A stretch of DNA of 64,000 nucleotides, from the NCBI RefSeq assembly GCF_029873635.1, contig NC_080422.1, positions 6,417,764 to 6,481,763 of the forward strand, given 5' to 3'. Both the position numbers and the translations under genes were made by a program. Positions 11,890 to 24,866 of this stretch are shown piece after piece; position 1 is the first letter of the stretch; each line of letters opens with the position of its first letter. The notes under the pieces are model-generated. The model was not told the origin of the DNA and ran no database searches. It was given only the letters and a program-made list of their open reading frames with translations. Origin of the DNA: Malania oleifera (lineage: Eukaryota > Streptophyta > Magnoliopsida > Santalales > Ximeniaceae).

Positions 11890-13431
11890 TGTTTAGATAG
11901 GTCAAAGTGTTGGCCTAAGTTCGGAAAATTGAACAAAAAATGAAAATATCTTCCACAGGCGACTGAACCTGTGTCAGGTACTTTCCCACCAACTCGGGCA
12001 CTTGAACCTCAATGTTCAAATCATCCTCGGATGACCGAACACATGAGTTCGGTTAACCAAACTTCAAACCGGGCACGTGAAACGCAGACAGCATGGGAAT
12101 TGCCTTGGTTCAGCAAACCGAACTCATGCTCAGGCGATCGAACTTCAAAAACTAACTTTTTTCATTGTCTCTGTTTGGGCGATCAAACCGTGGTTTAGCC
12201 ACTCGAAAACTCTCGGGTTGTTTTATTTTTGCAGTGGTTAAGCACGGTTAAATGGGGTTAATATTTTTTAATGGTTTTAAAACAATATTAATAATTCCTC
12301 CTATGTCCTTAACGGTTATAATTTGCCATACTTCTATAAATAGGGCCTCATTTATAAAGATAAGTGAGAGATTAGAAAAATCATTAGTAAGAAATCCTCT
12401 CAAACTTAAAAAGCCTATTTTGCCAAATACTATCCTAAATACTCTTATGCACTATTTTCTTTGATCATCCAAAGTATTGTGAGAGTTCTTATTGTGTTAG
12501 TCCTCTATTTCAAATTGCTTAATACTCTCATTCGTATTGGTTGTTGATTATTTGATTTTTGAGAGTTAAGCAAGAGTTTTTTCACAAATTTAACTTCATA
12601 AATCTAGTGTTAGGAAAACTCATTAGCTTGAGGATCTTTGCATTGTTATTGCAAGATTCCTCAAGTAATAATTTTTGTATGCAAATTATTTTACAAGCTA
12701 TAGTTCAAACAACTTTTGTACCTATTTCATTGAGGAAAATATTTTTGAGTTAGTTTGAATATTTTTATTAGCATCTTTGAAACCCTAATATAATATTGAG
12801 ATTTGTTATATCTTGTTTGTACACTCTTGAGCATATTTGAGATTATACATTATTGAGTGTTGATTGCACATATTTACATCACTGAGCTTATAGTTCCTAT
12901 ATCATTGATGTGCATTGATTGATTATTAGTGGTGCATATCAGCTTGTGTAAGAAGTATTTCTGTGTACCCAAAATTTTTATACATTTGTTGTATTCTAGG
13001 TACGGGCCTGAAAAGGGAGACTAGTCCTATTGAATAGTCCTGGATTGACTTAGACCTAGTTAAGAAAGTTAGGTGTACTATCCTGGTAAGGTATAGGTTG
13101 AGGTCAACCTCGATAATTGACCTGATTATAACCAGTGCCGCTTCACCCATGAAGTGAGCTTATAGTGGAATCCTTGTACTAGTGAGCCAAGGTGGGCACG
13201 TATGCACAATTGATCGCCATGATAACATTTCTTGTGTCTGCCTTTAATTTTTGCATTTTAAATTCTAACACTTGAATGTTTATGTTTTTATATTGAGATT
13301 AATTGGGTTTATGAACTGATAGAAAGACCCTAGGTTTGTGTAATATTGGTTATGGAATTTGAACTAAACCTAGGAGGAATTTTTAAACACCCAGTTCACC
13401 CCCCTCTTGGGAATACACCAAAGTTGAAAAG
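11890..13431 (+). mobile_element. Copia-type LTR fragment (plus orientation)
   Basis: Aligns by eye with the downstream part of the ~2-kb copia-type LTRs at 15400-19537: clustered 'gcgaccgaac'-like words (about 11955-12210), a TATA box TATAAATA at 12335-12342, the 'gggcctcatttataaaga' leader, and a terminal 'cacccccctcttgggaatac' (about 13398-13417). The first ~460 bp of a full LTR and the final 'attctaaca' are not recognisable. It appears to be truncated on the left against the gypsy A LTR. There is no coding sequence. Confidence 0.65.
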
Positions 13432-13436
13432 TAAGG

Positions 13437-15391
13437 TGTAGTCCCAAGGGGGGGTGAATTGGATTCTAAAATTTTCTTTTAATTCCTTTGAAGACTTATT
13501 TTTATTTCTTTTAATCAATTTTAGACTTGTTCGTTTAATTTACCAATCACACAAGAACGTAATTCTTTTAATTCACAACACTATTGCTTAAGCAAACAAG
13601 TAATCAATTATTCAACCAAACCAATCAATCAAGCACAATATCCAAACCAAACAATCATAAAACATTCAATCAAGATATATGTTGCGACTTAATAAAAATT
13701 CTCAGCTTTTTAACTTTATGTGTAGCCCTATTGTTAATGCAATCCCTTTGATAATGAATTAGCTTTCTCAATCCACACAATATTCACACTCTTCCCAAAA
13801 TTGAGAATTCAAATAAACTCTTAGTTAATTTATCTTTGGGTGTTTAACCAAGCAATTTACTCCCTTATGGTTTTCACAAACTATGGTTTAACCAACGTAC
13901 TCCCTTTCGGTTTCCACAACCCAAATCAAAATTAGACTTTAAGTTTACTTGATTTCCAAATATACGTAGTATATATGATTACCAATTAAACCATCCAAGC
14001 AATTTAAATGTGTTGAAAAATAAAGAGTAGGGGAAAGAGAGAGTGAGACCGAGATTTTTATAAGGTTCGGCTTATACCCAACCTACGTTCTCACCTTTGG
14101 AAAACCACAAAAGGATTACTAAAATAAGTTCCTTTGTCGGGTGGAGCAACACCGATTACAACACTCCTTCAGTAGGCTAGAGCCCGCCTCTCCAAACGAA
14201 GTACCCTCATTCGTCACTCCTTCAATTAGGATAGAACCCGCCTCTCTAAACGATATCCCCTCGCTTAGCCAATGATCCAAACAATCCTTAGAATCATCAA
14301 TCTATAAGATACAAATCAAATAGATGTACAAAGAATGCTCTCACAAAGAGCTGATTAGTACACTTTGAAAAACTAATATACTTCAATTCAAAAATACCAA
14401 AAGAATGAAGCAAGAAACTCAATGTAAATATCACTGGTTTACTTCTCTTTGATAAGGATCAAGAACTTAAATCATATACTTCAGAAAAAATGTAAAAAGC
14501 TCAGAGTTTTCTCAAGAAATTCGCAGCAATTCAAAGCTTACAGCAGATAGCAAGATGGCTTTGAGTGAAAGAGATTTTGAAAGAATGTTCAATGCTTGGT
14601 TAGGTTTGACTTTCATAAACCATGTATATATAGGCTTTAAAAACATTCACATTCATATTGCCCAAGTTTACTTGGAGTGCCCCTCAAGTTTCTAAAAAGA
14701 TTAGGGCGCAAGTCAATTAAATTTGAAAATAAAAAGTTTGAAAAATCTGCCCGTTGTCGTACTTTGGTTGCCTGAAGTGCAACCTCAGTCACCTGAAGTG
14801 GATTCAGGAGCCTAAAGATATAGGGTCAGGCATTTGAAGATACACTGCCTATTTTCAATTGATTCAGCAAATTCTTCAATTGCCCGAGGTTTCCACCTCG
14901 GTCGCCTGAAGTTGTCTTCCTCTGATTTTTCTTTCCTTTTTCAAAAATATTTGACTTCCTTGCTTTCTTGCTTTTGAAAAATATTTTCCGGGGTTTTTAA
15001 AATAAAGTATTAAAGTTCATATCAATCCCCTAATGAGCTTCTTTTCATTCACAATGATATTTTTACCTTTGAAGTACTTACATGAAAATTTCCTAACAAT
15101 TATTTAAACACTTCTTGTTCTTTGAAAACTTCATAGTTATCTTTGAGCTTTAAGTTCATTCCATCTTCAGCAGTCTTTGAGCTTCCCTTTTTGATCACTT
15201 CATAATACATCATGCACCTTTAAACTTGTTGGTGATCTTTTGATAATTCCTTCGAAGCTTTGTTGATTTTGGCTTTTTAAGTTATCCTGAAAAACATCAT
15301 TACTTGAACACACGACTCAGTAAACCTTTCCTTCATTTGTTACTATCAAAACAAGAAGTGAAAGCCTTGTTAGGCTAAACAAAAGTCAACA
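13437..15391 (-). mobile_element. Copia-type solo LTR, minus orientation
   Basis: The plus strand reads TGTAGTCCCAAGG at the left end and AAAAGTCAACA at the right end, flanked by a perfect 5-bp duplication TAAGG (13432-13436 and 15392-15396). On the minus strand it starts TGTTGACTTTTG and ends with the 'gggactaca' form of the family terminus, with a TATA element at 14625-14632. No internal domains are present. It lies 8 bp from the oppositely oriented LTR at 15400. Confidence 0.85.
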
Positions 15392-15399
15392 TAAGGAAC

Positions 15400-18300
15400 T
15401 ATTGACTTTTTGAGTCCGTTTCATATTTTGATTATGACAAACCACAATATCTAATCTGTGTGCTAAGTGTATGAACATGTTTACTTTTCTTAGCACGAAT
15501 GACAGATGAGGTATGGAAGCCTACAAGCACTTAAACGAGCACATCATTCCGCGCAATCCATGATATTATAAAAGAGCAGAGCATGAAGTTCTTTTGTTTT
15601 TCTTTCAAGTTGTATTGTAATTGTAATAATTTTGTTTATGGTCTGTAATAATCTGCATATCATGCACAATAGGTTTAAATAATCAAAAGACTAAAGACTG
15701 ACCGTAGGTAACCAAACCTGACTTCAGTCGACCTTCGCCATATTTTTGGCCTTAATTTAAAAGCCTAAGTCATAGACTGACTCTTGGTTCCCAAACACCT
15801 CATGACAGATCCCCTTTAACTTACAAATCATATCTATGCAAATAAGGGTAAAATCAAAGCAAAAGCAGGACTTACCTTGAAGTTTGAAAGGGCTTCAGTC
15901 AACTGAACTCAGCAAGTTAAAAATGCCTTGATCGACCGAATTGACCAGAAGTCAACTTGTTGACTTTGCTCGGTTGACTATTCAGTTTTTGAATGTATCT
16001 TCCACAGTCAACCAAACTGACACTTGTGTCTAACCCTTAACAACTTAGTCGACCGAACTTCTAATTCATTTGTGATTCAGTCGACCGAACCATATGAATA
16101 GCAGACTGAATTTCAGATGTAGTCAACCAAACCTCAAACGTTTTCAAAATAGCCTTGAATACTGTTGACTTTTTGAGTTCGTTCCCTAGTCTTGATAATG
16201 ACAAACCGTATGTTACTAATGTGTGTGCCTAAATACTTGAACATGTTAATCTTTCAGAATACACACATTAAAGTGAAATGTATGTTAGAAAGACCTTAAA
16301 AACCACATACTTCTGGCATATTCATATATGGCGTCTAAAGTAGCAAAAGATTGAATACCTTTCTCTTTATTGTATTTGCATTAATTCTTTTGGGTTTGTA
16401 ATATATAATATGGTCTATAATATCTGCATCACATGCATGATAGGACTAAAAGCTTAATGAACATAGAAAAGACTTCGATTCGGTCGACCGATGCCATGTT
16501 TTTAGACTAAATTAAAATGCCTAAACCTTAGTTCGACCCTAGGTCTCTTCACATCACTTGCACGAATTCCCTCTATCTTACAAATCATAACTATGCAAAC
16601 AAGGGTAAACTATACTAAAAAAACAGGACAAATTTTTAAGTTTGAAAGGGCTTCAGGCGACCGAACCTAGCGCGTTGAAAATGGCTTGGTCGACCAAATA
16701 GGTAAAATGTCAAAAAGGTTGAATTGGCTGGGGAGATCAAACCCAAAATGAATGCACTATTCACGGTCGATCGAACCATGAATGCTGACTTTTTCACCTT
16801 CCCCAAGCGTCAGAACTTTAAGTTCAAATTCAGCCCGGGCGACCGAACCTCGAACGTTCGAAAAATCGCCTTAGCTCAGCCACTCGAACCTTTCCCTAGG
16901 CACCTAAAGTTCAAAAAACATCTTTTCTATCTGTGTTTGTTCGAGAAACCGAGCTTATGCACCGGGCAACCAAAACTCTTAGGTTGCCATATTTTTAACC
17001 ACGGTGACTTAGGTTAATTAAGGACAAATTGGATTAAAAGCTTATTAAACAATTTTAATAATTCCCTCTATATCCCAACGGTCAATTTTTTGGTAGAGAC
17101 TATATATATACCCTCATTTGCAAAGATTAAGAATGAATTAGTGCCCTGATTAAGAAAATTTCTCTCTGAAATTCTTTGAGCTACACTTTCATATACAAGC
17201 CTATATACCTCATCTTTTACTCATTTCATTGCAAAATCATATTGAGTGAGAGTATTTTGAGATTACCTACACTTCCATTGCAAGTTTATACTCTCATGTT
17301 TGTGATTGACTGTTGATTTTAAAGAGAGTTAGGGATAAAAAGTTTTTCCTCATTGATTTAATCCGTAAATTTATTTTGTGGAGGAAACTTTTATAAGCTT
17401 GTGAGTCTTTGCATTGTTATTGCAAAACTCTTGAGTTTGTCTTGTATTTGTTTGAAGAAAATTTTTTTGACAAGCTTGTGTTCTAAATATCTCATGTGCT
17501 TAAGTTTCTGGAATTTTTTTTAAGATATTTGATTAAACTTTTAAAATCTTTTAAACCCTATTTGTGGTTGATATATTTATATATATTGTTTAAAAGATAT
17601 TATCATAACATACTCTCACACTTTGATTGCCACACTGACATTATCTTGAGAGTTGTAATATTATCTTCACTGAGCTTATAAATCCTATCATATTGAAGTG
17701 CATTGGTTATACTGGTACAAATCTGCTTGTGTTAGAAGCTTTGAAATTGTACACCAAATTGTGTTGATTATCAGTTGTATTCCAGGCGTGACCTGAAAGG
17801 GTTTTAATTTAGCCTGTTAAGGATTAGTTGTAAAGGTTGAGGTTAGCCCTAAAAATTTGACCTCGTGTTATACACGATGCCATTCCACCTATTAAGTGAA
17901 CAATAATGGAATCCTTAGACTTGCGAGCTAGAGGTGGGGATGTAGATAGTATTGGTTGGACCTCGATAACATATCGTGTGTCTACTTTTATTTTCCAGCA
18001 CTTTATATTTCTGCACATAGATGTTATATTTAATATATTGTGAATGCTGTGCAAGATTCAATTTCCACATATTACTTTTATCTGTGCAATTGGTATATGC
18101 TTAGAAAGACACTAGGTTATGTATTCTAATTTCTGGTATAACCTAGAAAGAAATTTTAAAATTCCAATTCACCCCCCTCTTGGGAATACACCAATTCTAA
18201 CAAATACAGTCGATCATATTCATAGTTCAAAATCTTCACGGTCGACCGAACTTACCAATTGGGTCGACTGAACCATGAATACGGTCGATTGAAACTCTCA

Positions 18301-19537
18301 GGCTACCATATTTTTAACCACTGTAATAAGCACTTAACAAGGGTTAACTTTTAACTAAAATTTTTCAAAATCCCCAATAGGTCCCCCAAAGGTCAAAATT
18401 TGAGGGATATCCATATATACACCCTCATTTGCCTTGATTAGCAACGAGATTAGAAAAAGTAATTAGGAAAAATTCTCTCAAATCTTTTATACCTCTTTTT
18501 CTTTATATTCAATATTCTAAGCGTATTTTTCGTACTCTCTTACATACTTATTGGCAAATATCATTTTGAAATAGAGAGTTTGTTTTTCTAGTTCTCCTCA
18601 CTTGCAAATCAATTGCAAGGTGTAGGATGATTTGATTGTTTTATTGTGTACATATTTCAAATCATTTCCTTGGCATTACTCTCTCATATTCATACATATT
18701 TGAAAAACTTTTTTGAGAGTTTTATTTGATTGTTTATTTCCATAATATTTCGTATATAAGTATTTGATTGGGAATAACTTGTTTTTAACTTCCTAGTCTT
18801 TGCATTCTAATTGTAAGACTTGAGAGCTTACATATTTTATTTGATAAATCTTTTGCAAGCTTAAACCCTGAGTATCCGTTGTGATTATATTTGATAAAAT
18901 ATTTGTGTGATACTTAATTAGGTTTTTAAGGTACCCTTGAATATTCACTCGTTGAATATATATTATCTTTAATTAAATTTTCAAGATCTCAATTAAGCAT
19001 AAATACTATTATCTGTGAGTGCATCGATTATTGTTTGTGCGTATTGGTACATATTTGCTTAATTAAGAAGCAATTGAAATTGTACACAAAATAGTATTGA
19101 TTATCTGTTGTATTCCAGGTGTGGCCTAAAGGGGTGTTAATCTAGCTCGTAAGGATCGATTGTAAAGGTTGAGGTCAGCCCTGATAATTTGACCTGGTAT
19201 TATAAACGATGTCGCTTTACCCAATAAGTGAGCATTAGTGGAATCATCGGGCTTGTGAGTTGAGGTGAGGACGTAGGTAGTATTGGCCGAAGCTTGATAA
19301 CATATCGTGTGTCTATTATTAATTTCCAGTACTTTATATTTTTACACATGTATGTTATATTCAAGATATTGTGAATGTTGGGCATGATTTAATTTCTGCA
19401 TATTACTTTTATTTGCGCAATTGGTATATGCTTAAAAAGACCTTAAGTTGTGGATTACTGATATCTGGTTTAACCTAAAGGATAAATTTTTAAAATTTCA
19501 ATTCACTTCCCCTCTTGGGAATACACCAATTCTAACA
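15400..19537 (+). mobile_element. Copia-type solo LTR, plus orientation, split by a younger copy
   Basis: Begins TATTGACTTTTTGAGTCCG (first TG decayed to TA) and ends AATTCTAACA, with a perfect 5-bp duplication GGAAC at 15395-15399 and 19538-19542. After removing the nested copy (16163-18202) and its duplicated 5 bp, the LTR is 2093 bp. It carries 'tcgaccgaac'-type repeats and the terminal 'cccctcttgggaatacacc'. It has no coding content and no second LTR, so it is a solo LTR. Confidence 0.88.
16163..18202 (+). mobile_element. Nested copia-type solo LTR of the same family
   Basis: A 2040-bp unit, TGTTGACTTTTTGAG...CCAATTCTAACA, with a perfect 5-bp duplication AATAC (16158-16162 and 18203-18207). 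It is inserted in the same orientation inside the LTR at 15400-19537. A TATA tract lies at 17101-17110, downstream of clustered 'gcgaccgaac' words (about 16655-16985). The CG-rich terminal 'acccccctcttgggaataca' precedes the end. Confidence 0.9.
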
Positions 19538-20465
19538 GGAACTAAGGTTGATCTCATAAGGAATAAGGTAGGACCAGTTGGGATAAGCATGTTAAGGTTA
19601 AGGAATATGCATATTACTATGCTACACATCCATACTCGATTTATGCCATTGAATGTATTAGTGTGGTGACCATTAATGAGTTTAGTTATGAGTATGAGTG
19701 TAACGAATGCCGCTTTGATCCAATGTTAATATATAAGATGAACAAGATTGAATTAAAGAGATGCTATAAGGATAATAGTCATATTATGTACACTTAAGGT
19801 TTGGATAATATAATTGTTTTCGATATTTATGTGTCGCCTAGGTGGGAGATTGTTAGGAAATTTTAATTTCCCATCGTGGGCTCACATATTTAAAATCAAT
19901 TATGTCACTGAGCTATTTTAACATCTATTAGGTATGAGCTTTACAATGTGTATAAACTCAATACTAAGTTAATGAGTAATGATGATCTTCTAAAATAACC
20001 TAATATATAAGGAAAATCTAATAGGGTTATGGTTCCTAAGTTAGATCAGAAACAATTTCACGTTCTTTCTTTTCCAACGTGACAAACTCCTGACAACTAA
20101 AAACACAAAAATTTAGTATTAATAAAGTCTCACCATTATTTTCTCTGTGTGCTTGCCATGCAATGTAATGAGTTTTTCCTAGTGATTTACAATGATTTAT
20201 TTTGGAGTATTTAAAAAATCAAAACGAAGATTGAATGATTCAAAAGTTTATCATACCGTTAAATACAATACGGAATCCTTTTAAGTATTTTTCGTGTGCC
20301 ACGGGGAAAAGTAATATCTCTTAGCCCAATTAGTCTCTCAAGGCCCATTAGGCCCGAATTGGAGAGTTACCCCAAACAAATTGGTTCATCGAACAGGAAA
20401 AGTCCAGCCCAAACAAATGAAGCCCAAAAGAGTTTGTATTAGGTTTCTTTATATTATTTTGTGTA
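19538..20465 (+). other. Possible copia 3' tail (polypurine tract and LTR start)
   Basis: No reading frame recognised. 'ctaggtgggaga' followed by TTGTTAGGAAA (19838-19860) looks like a Ty1/copia polypurine tract and LTR start. I could not find a matching LTR end or a duplication, so this may be a truncated element or unrelated DNA. Confidence 0.3.
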
Positions 20466-21776
20466 CATATTTTTTTAATAATAATTATCAAAAAATTTAA
20501 TTTATAATTATGAAAAACCGAAAAATATGCATATAACTCGCATATGCCACAGTATGTAAATATGAAAAAGAAATTCTCTCACCTTGGTGTTAACTTTTTA
20601 TTTCTTATTATTAATTTGTATAAGTATTAATTGAATAATAAAATTATTGCTATTGTAGAAAATCTTTAATATCCATAATTAATTTTTAATTAGAGAAAAT
20701 TTTGTAATGTGCAATTACTATGATTTTTTTTAAAATTATTTTTATAATATTTTATTCAATTTTACATTAGTTATAATTTTTTTTTAAATATATATATTTT
20801 TATGTATCTTGAGAAAAATATAATCAGGTTCCATCTGTACAATGATTAACACAAGCTTGGACCTAGGGTAAGTTAGAGATGACTCATTTTCCATCTCTAT
20901 GGCCTCGTCTAAAATTCAAAAATATTTAAAAAATATATATATCAAGAAATTCTTATAAAAAAAATGAGAAAGAAAAGAAAAAATATACTAAATCAAAGGA
21001 AAATTTTTAATCCAAACTGACCATATAGGAAAGGAAAAATAGAGGAAAAATGAGGAACAAATCAATCTCGACTCCCATAAAGCCTTTGTATAGTTTTATA
21101 TTTGAAAAAGATTATTTATTTGAATTTTGCATGCATTTAAACAAAATGTAACTTAAAAGTGTATGAATTTTATCTATTCTCACGAATTCAAATTCAAAAC
21201 CCTAAATTTGTACTCTCAAACTTAACTTTAATTCTATTTAGGAGATAACATGAATTTGAATTTGTATGAATTTTAACAAAATATAATATAAAATTATATT
21301 AAATATGATTTAAATTCATCTAAATTTAAATTTAAAATTTGAAATTTATACTCTCGAACAAAGCTTGAGTATACATGATTTGAATTTACAAATATAATTG
21401 AGAAGAATTATGTGTTATATATGATTTTTTTTTTTTTTTGGTTGAAAAAAGAAAAACCTTTGGGTGACAAGACTCAATAAATACCTCACTTACTCAAGAG
21501 GAGACCACATGGGTATCTGATCCATTTGAAGTACAGTTTAATTTATAAGAGGGGCTTCTGAAAAGTGGGCCTTACCATGATAAATAGGGCCATCTACCAA
21601 GCCTTTTGGATCGTGCAATAATAAAGTTGGGGGCCCATCATCACAGGCCCATTACCAAGGATGCTGTCGAGCTGACACTTGAGACATACGGTCACATTAA
21701 TATCCGGCTCTGAGGCATGTGCATTTAAAATAACATGACAGAACCGTCATCTATCAAATTTAAGTCGAATTTAAAT
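20466..21776. other. AT-rich intergenic DNA, no gene seen
   Basis: AT-rich sequence with homopolymer runs (for example T at about 21426-21439). Repeated 'aaatttgaatttgtatgaattt' phrases occur around 21180-21360. No supported coding or structural element. Confidence 0.5.
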
Positions 21777-22265
21777 TTGAGGGAAGGTGATTCCATTATA
21801 AAAGGACCAACTCGATTTGTTTAATAAATAGGTTTGACGTCATTTGTAAACAGATCAATTCAAACCCGATCTGTTTAATAAATGGATTAAACGAGTTTGA
21901 ATTGAATATACGCCAATGACTCATTTAATTTGATATATATGTATATTACATTAAAAAATATTAATTAAAAGTTGTATTATTTTTTATATTTTATGTTTTT
22001 ATTAGGATATTGATAAATAAAATAAAGAGTACTATTTAAAAAAAAAATTATGTCTCTTTATATGAAATATTTTTAAAAATTATAAATAAATAAATTATAT
22101 TTTTAAACAGATTCTTAATAGGTACCTGTTTATTAAACAGACGGATTTGATTTTATATGTTAATCACCCGTTAGTAAACGGGTCTGCTCGAATCCAAACC
22201 TGTTTAACCCTTACCCGTTTACGATGTCATCCAAATCCGACCCATTAACCCATTTTGTCACCCCT
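21777..22265. mobile_element. hAT MITE-like element (AACGGGT family), copy 1
   Basis: The right end is TTTTGTCACCCCTA, the complement of the common plant hAT terminus TAGGGGTGRCAAAA. The interior has inverted words such as 'acccgttagtaaacgggt' and 'gacccattaacccatttt', shared with the copy at 60553-61223. The left end is degenerate and the position is approximate. The flanks ATTTAAAT/ATTTAATC could be a decayed 8-bp duplication. Confidence 0.55.
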
Positions 22266-23249
22266 AATTTAATCATTAGGCCCCCTTTGCGTGGGATTAG
22301 AAAAAAAAAAATGTATTGTTTAATAGCACAAATTAAAATATATTTTTATATTTAATATATTTGGGTAAAACTAAAACATATATATTCTATTTAACAATAG
22401 AAAATAAAAATTTTAAAACTTAATTTAAATTTGATTAGACAAGTTATTTGGTTGTCCCCTTGCATATAAGATTGAGGGGATTAAACAAGCCTTCTTTTTT
22501 TTTTTTTTCTCATTTTCCATTGATTTTTTTTGAATTATTGCATAGAGTGAAGCTATATCTTTAAAACTAACAACTTATACAATATTTCGTATGCAAAATA
22601 AAAAGGATTAAGAGTGAAATAAAATTTTTAAAAAATAATATGATAAATATGTCAATTTAGTCATTCTATTCATGAAAATTGGTTCTCAAAGATATTTTAG
22701 CGGTTAAAGTTTAAACTTTTATGTCTGGACGTGTCAGGTTTAAATTTTAATAAAAAAAGAAAAGAATGTGTGATGGAAGATGAGCTATCTTCCGTTGTTC
22801 AATCTATCCTATTGGGAGCCTCAAATATTGGATGAAAAAATAACTTTGTGAAAATTGAAAACTCGAATTAGACCACCAATGGAAAAATCTTTACTCCATG
22901 TATTGGGAACTTGGAGTTTGGATCTTGAATTTGGATAGCATGGAATCCAAAACTATACTAAATGTTGTCCAAATTCATAAAAACCATGTCTAAGCCTTGA
23001 AATGTAGGCTTCCTTCATTTGGGTCAAGGATTTAATTCAAAAAGAAAAGAAAAATAAGAAGAGAATATATTTTTGTTGATCTTTCTCTCTATAACAAATA
23101 GTATTAAAAATGTTTTTAGTTTAATATGATTAAAAATAAAGAAAACTCAAATATTAATGATAGCGTTGGGAGTAAAACCCTAATTTGGCCAAGGGGACCA
23201 GCTATAGAGCAAATCAAACCGATTTTGGGGGGGGGGGGGGGGAGACTAG
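22266..23249. other. Intergenic DNA, no gene seen
   Basis: AT-rich, with a T-run near 22494-22509 and a poly-G run of about 15 at 23227-23241. Short open frames here have no recognisable domain. Confidence 0.5.
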
Positions 23250-23936
23250 GTTAGGTTGGCCATGTGCGTGTCACATGCCAAACTTGAGTAAATCGGTCAT
23301 GTGCATGTCACAAGTCAGGCTATATCAAGTTGGTTATGTGCAAGTCACATGCTATTGATTAGGTCAACCACATGCAAGACACAAACCAAGCTAGATCAGG
23401 TCGACCATGTGTAAGTCACATGCTAAACCTAGTCAAGTTTTTGTCACGTGCAAAATCAAGAGCTAGACCTGAGCAGATAAATCATATGGAAGGTACAAAC
23501 TAAGCTAAGTTAAGTTTGTTATGTGCAAGTCATGTGTTAGACTTGAGCAGGTCAGCCACGTGCAAATCACATGCCAAACCTAGTTAGATTAGCCATGTGC
23601 AAGGCATAAGCCAAGCTAGGTTAGTTATGCCATTTGAAGGTTATGTGTCCAACTTGAGCATGTTAGCCATGCGTAAGTCACATGCAAGGCACGAGCCAAG
23701 CTAGGTCGGGTTGGTCATATACAAGTCGCATGATAGACCTAGTTAGGTGTGTCACGTGCAAATTAATCAATCGCCAAACTTAGGCAAAAATTACTCAAGT
23801 GCAAGATGTGTGCTAAGCCAAGCAGGACTATGATATTTAGGTCATGCATCAAACTTGAGAAGTCGGCCATGTGCAGGTAATATGTAGGTCATGCATCAAA
23901 CTTGAGATGTTGGCCATATGTAGGTAACACACTAGA
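23250..23936. repeat. Minisatellite, ~37-bp degenerate units (left part)
   Basis: Units built around 'catgtgcaagtcacatgc' plus 'aaacctagtcaggttgg' recur with a spacing of about 36-38 bp in the best-preserved stretch (23259, 23296, 23333, 23369, 23405, 23443). Later units are more diverged. The array is interrupted at 23937 by the CACTA element and resumes at 44877. Confidence 0.8.
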
Positions 23937-23974
23937 CACTACAAAAAATAAGGTTATTAGTGACGGTATTAAAC

Positions 23975-24292
23975 CGTAACGCCCCAACCTGGGTTTGCCA
24001 GGGAGCACTGCGTCTCTCCTCTTTCACCTGGACCAGAAAATAGGGGGCGGGCCTTATCGGACTAATGACTGGCCCCACAGACTAACACGTGTCCTTTTCA
24101 GTGTATTTTGCCCTCACTCACACACTTTCTAAGAAAATTTCCCAGAAGGTCACCCATCCCAAGAATACTCCAAGTCAAGCACGCTTAATCGTGGAATTCT
24201 TATGGGAAGGCTTCTGAAGAGAAATGTGTATCTTGTTGATATGGGTAGTAACATCAAATCATTTTCAAGCCTTTCTTCCACAGGGTATCACA
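23975..24292 (-). mobile_element. Cassandra-type solo LTR with 5S rRNA-derived core
   Basis: On the minus strand this 318-bp unit starts TGTGATACCCTG and ends GGGGCGTTACG (TACA expected). It contains, at 24141-24188, a segment matching plant 5S rRNA: TTAAGCGTGCTTG and GGGATGGGTGACCT. LTRs carrying 5S-like sequence are the hallmark of the Cassandra TRIM family. Near-identical 5-bp flanks TAAAC/TAAAT (23970-23974 and 24293-24297) mark the target duplication. It sits only 38 bp inside the CACTA left end. Confidence 0.85.
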
Positions 24293-24822
24293 TAAATTGT
24301 CACTATTAATCCAAAACCGTCACTAATACTTATTAGTGATGGTTTCGTAATTATTAGTGACGGTTTCAAATTAGTCGCTAAAATGGCGGTGACTAATACT
24401 TATCAGTGACGAATTCTAAAACCGTCACCAATAATGGAGTATTGGTGACGATTTAATTCCGTCACTAAAAGCCTAAGATAGTCACTATAAATTCTACATT
24501 TTCTCAACTAAAAATTATCACTAAAGACCAATTATTAGTGATGGTTCTAAAAATGTCACTAAAAATGGCACTATTAGTGACGATTTTCAAACCTTCACTT
24601 ATGCTTGCTGGTGCTACTATTAGCGACGGTTTAGGAACCTCCAATAATAGTGGGCCTATTAGTGACGATTTGAAAACTATCACTAATACTTTGTAGGGGT
24701 ACTACTAGTAACGATTTCAGAACAGTCACTGATAGAGGCAATGTTAGTGATAGTTTCTCAAGCCATTACTAATACTTTGTAGTGGTGGTATTAGTGACAG
24801 TTTTCAAATCCTCACTAATACT
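24293..24822. repeat. CACTA left subterminal repeats
   Basis: More than a dozen direct and inverted copies of ATTAGTGACGGTTT, many paired as short hairpins (repeat, short loop, complement). In En/Spm elements such arrays bind the element's own DNA-binding protein; that role is inferred here. Units vary in the tri- and tetranucleotide linking them. Confidence 0.85.

Positions 24823-24866
<44 letters not shown>

Noticed and set aside
16724-17017. 97-residue open frame
   Set aside because: Lies across the palindrome cluster of a copia-type solo LTR, biased composition, no domain.
19851-20104. A complete copia LTR starting TGTTAGG
   Set aside because: No matching CA end, partner LTR or target duplication could be found; kept only as a weak possibility.
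23250-23936. Regularly spaced short repeats resembling a CRISPR array
   Set aside because: Units are degenerate and contiguous without unique spacers, in a plant genome; it is a minisatellite.
24141-24188. 5S rRNA-like sequence on the minus strand
   Set aside because: Only part of 5S rRNA is matched and it lies within a 318-bp unit with Cassandra LTR ends and a target duplication, so it is a retroelement segment and not a 5S gene.
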